Below are positions 63,872 through 64,000 of a stretch of 64,000 bases of DNA, piece after piece (position 1 is the stretch's first letter; each line of letters begins with the position of its first letter). The stretch is from PALSA-693 sp963834725. GTDB lineage: Bacteria > Actinomycetota > Acidimicrobiia > Acidimicrobiales > Palsa-688. The stretch lies in the NCBI GenBank assembly GCA_963834725.1, contig CAWICN010000001.1, positions 1,116,001 to 1,180,000 on the forward strand, written 5' to 3'. The translations under genes and the position numbers were made by a program. Below the pieces are notes generated by a model. It saw only the letters and a program-made list of their open reading frames with translations, was not told where the DNA came from and ran no database searches.

Positions 63872-64000
63872 GCGGGCGTCCCGAGCCCGTCACCACGACC
63901 GACTTTTACCAACTCGGCGGCCAGCCCGACATAGCCGGCCGGGGTCAGCGCGAGCAGGCGGGCCTCGGCCGGGGCGGGCAGGCCGAGGCCCCGGATAAAC
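63868..64000 (-). CDS. C-terminal end of a probable lyase-superfamily protein (cut by window edge)
   Basis: Only the last 43 residues are in the window. They include LALTPAGYVGLAAELVKVGR, which resembles the C-terminal end of adenylosuccinate-lyase-like (fumarase/aspartase superfamily) enzymes. The stop overlaps the start of the NCS1 transporter gene. A purine or related nitrogen-compound pathway would suit both genes. The call is tentative because the catalytic part lies outside. Confidence 0.35.
   Translation of the reverse strand, partial: FIRGLGLPAPAEARLLALTPAGYVGLAAELVKVGRGDGLGTPA

Overview
The window is high-GC actinobacterial DNA. Evidence for this is the GTG/TTG start codons, many genes with a TANNNT -10 box only 5-8 nt from the start codon (leaderless-type), a DUF2630 protein, an F420-type deazaflavin oxidoreductase, and a mycofactocin (mft) cluster. 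The gene content fits an environmental actinomycete, perhaps near Acidimicrobiia; I cannot place it more exactly. Many genes carry single-base reading-frame breaks, mostly +1 insertions. I read these as probable uncorrected sequencing errors and annotate the genes as whole loci with the breaks noted.

Layout. 1-2.25 kb: the end of an integrated element (excisionase, tyrosine integrase, small unknown gene) abutting the 3' end of a tRNA-Gln(CUG). 2.4-8.7 kb: gltX, a sigma-70 factor, DUF2630, a 22-codon micro-ORF coupled to an aldehyde dehydrogenase, a YcaQ-type glycosylase and a ferritin-like protein. 8.8-14.9 kb: a worn region with internally deleted APH, thiolase and MFS genes around two amidohydrolases and a TetR regulator with a clear palindromic operator. 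14.9-20.9 kb: a stand-alone ClpN protein with a divergent HTH gene, acyl-CoA dehydrogenase, fabD, a duplicated-repeat membrane protein and a phosphoesterase. 20.9-25.4 kb: leuB-ilvE-cimA-unknown operon preceded by an Ile/Val-rich leader peptide and two hairpins (an attenuator). 25.4-37 kb: greA, a GH15-like protein, tldD-tldE, pepA, cobalamin adenosyltransferase, ABC-F, yceH and a zincin. 37.3-45.5 kb: metH, an SsuABC-like transporter and an acyl-CoA synthetase. 45.5-52.8 kb: patatin remnant, SDR, then a minus-strand operon lpdA-sucB-lipB/lipA(fusion)-M24 peptidase that makes and lipoylates a 2-oxoacid dehydrogenase complex. 52.9-54.9 kb: TPP riboswitch-thiG-thiH. 55.4-57.5 kb: deazaflavin oxidoreductase, SPFH and NfeD. 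57.6-62.4 kb: mftA-B-C-E, a second copy of the micro-ORF, a mycofactocin-type SDR and mftF; mftD and mftR are absent. 62.4-64 kb: an NCS1 transporter and the tail of a probable lyase.

The most interesting signal is a pair of homologous 22-residue micro-ORFs (5083-5151 and 59922-59990) sharing the core AGCGTVPRMV. Each is squeezed by 4-bp overlaps between an upstream gene and a dehydrogenase gene (ALDH or mycofactocin SDR), with a conserved hairpin holding the dehydrogenase's ribosome-binding site. I do not recognise it as a described family.
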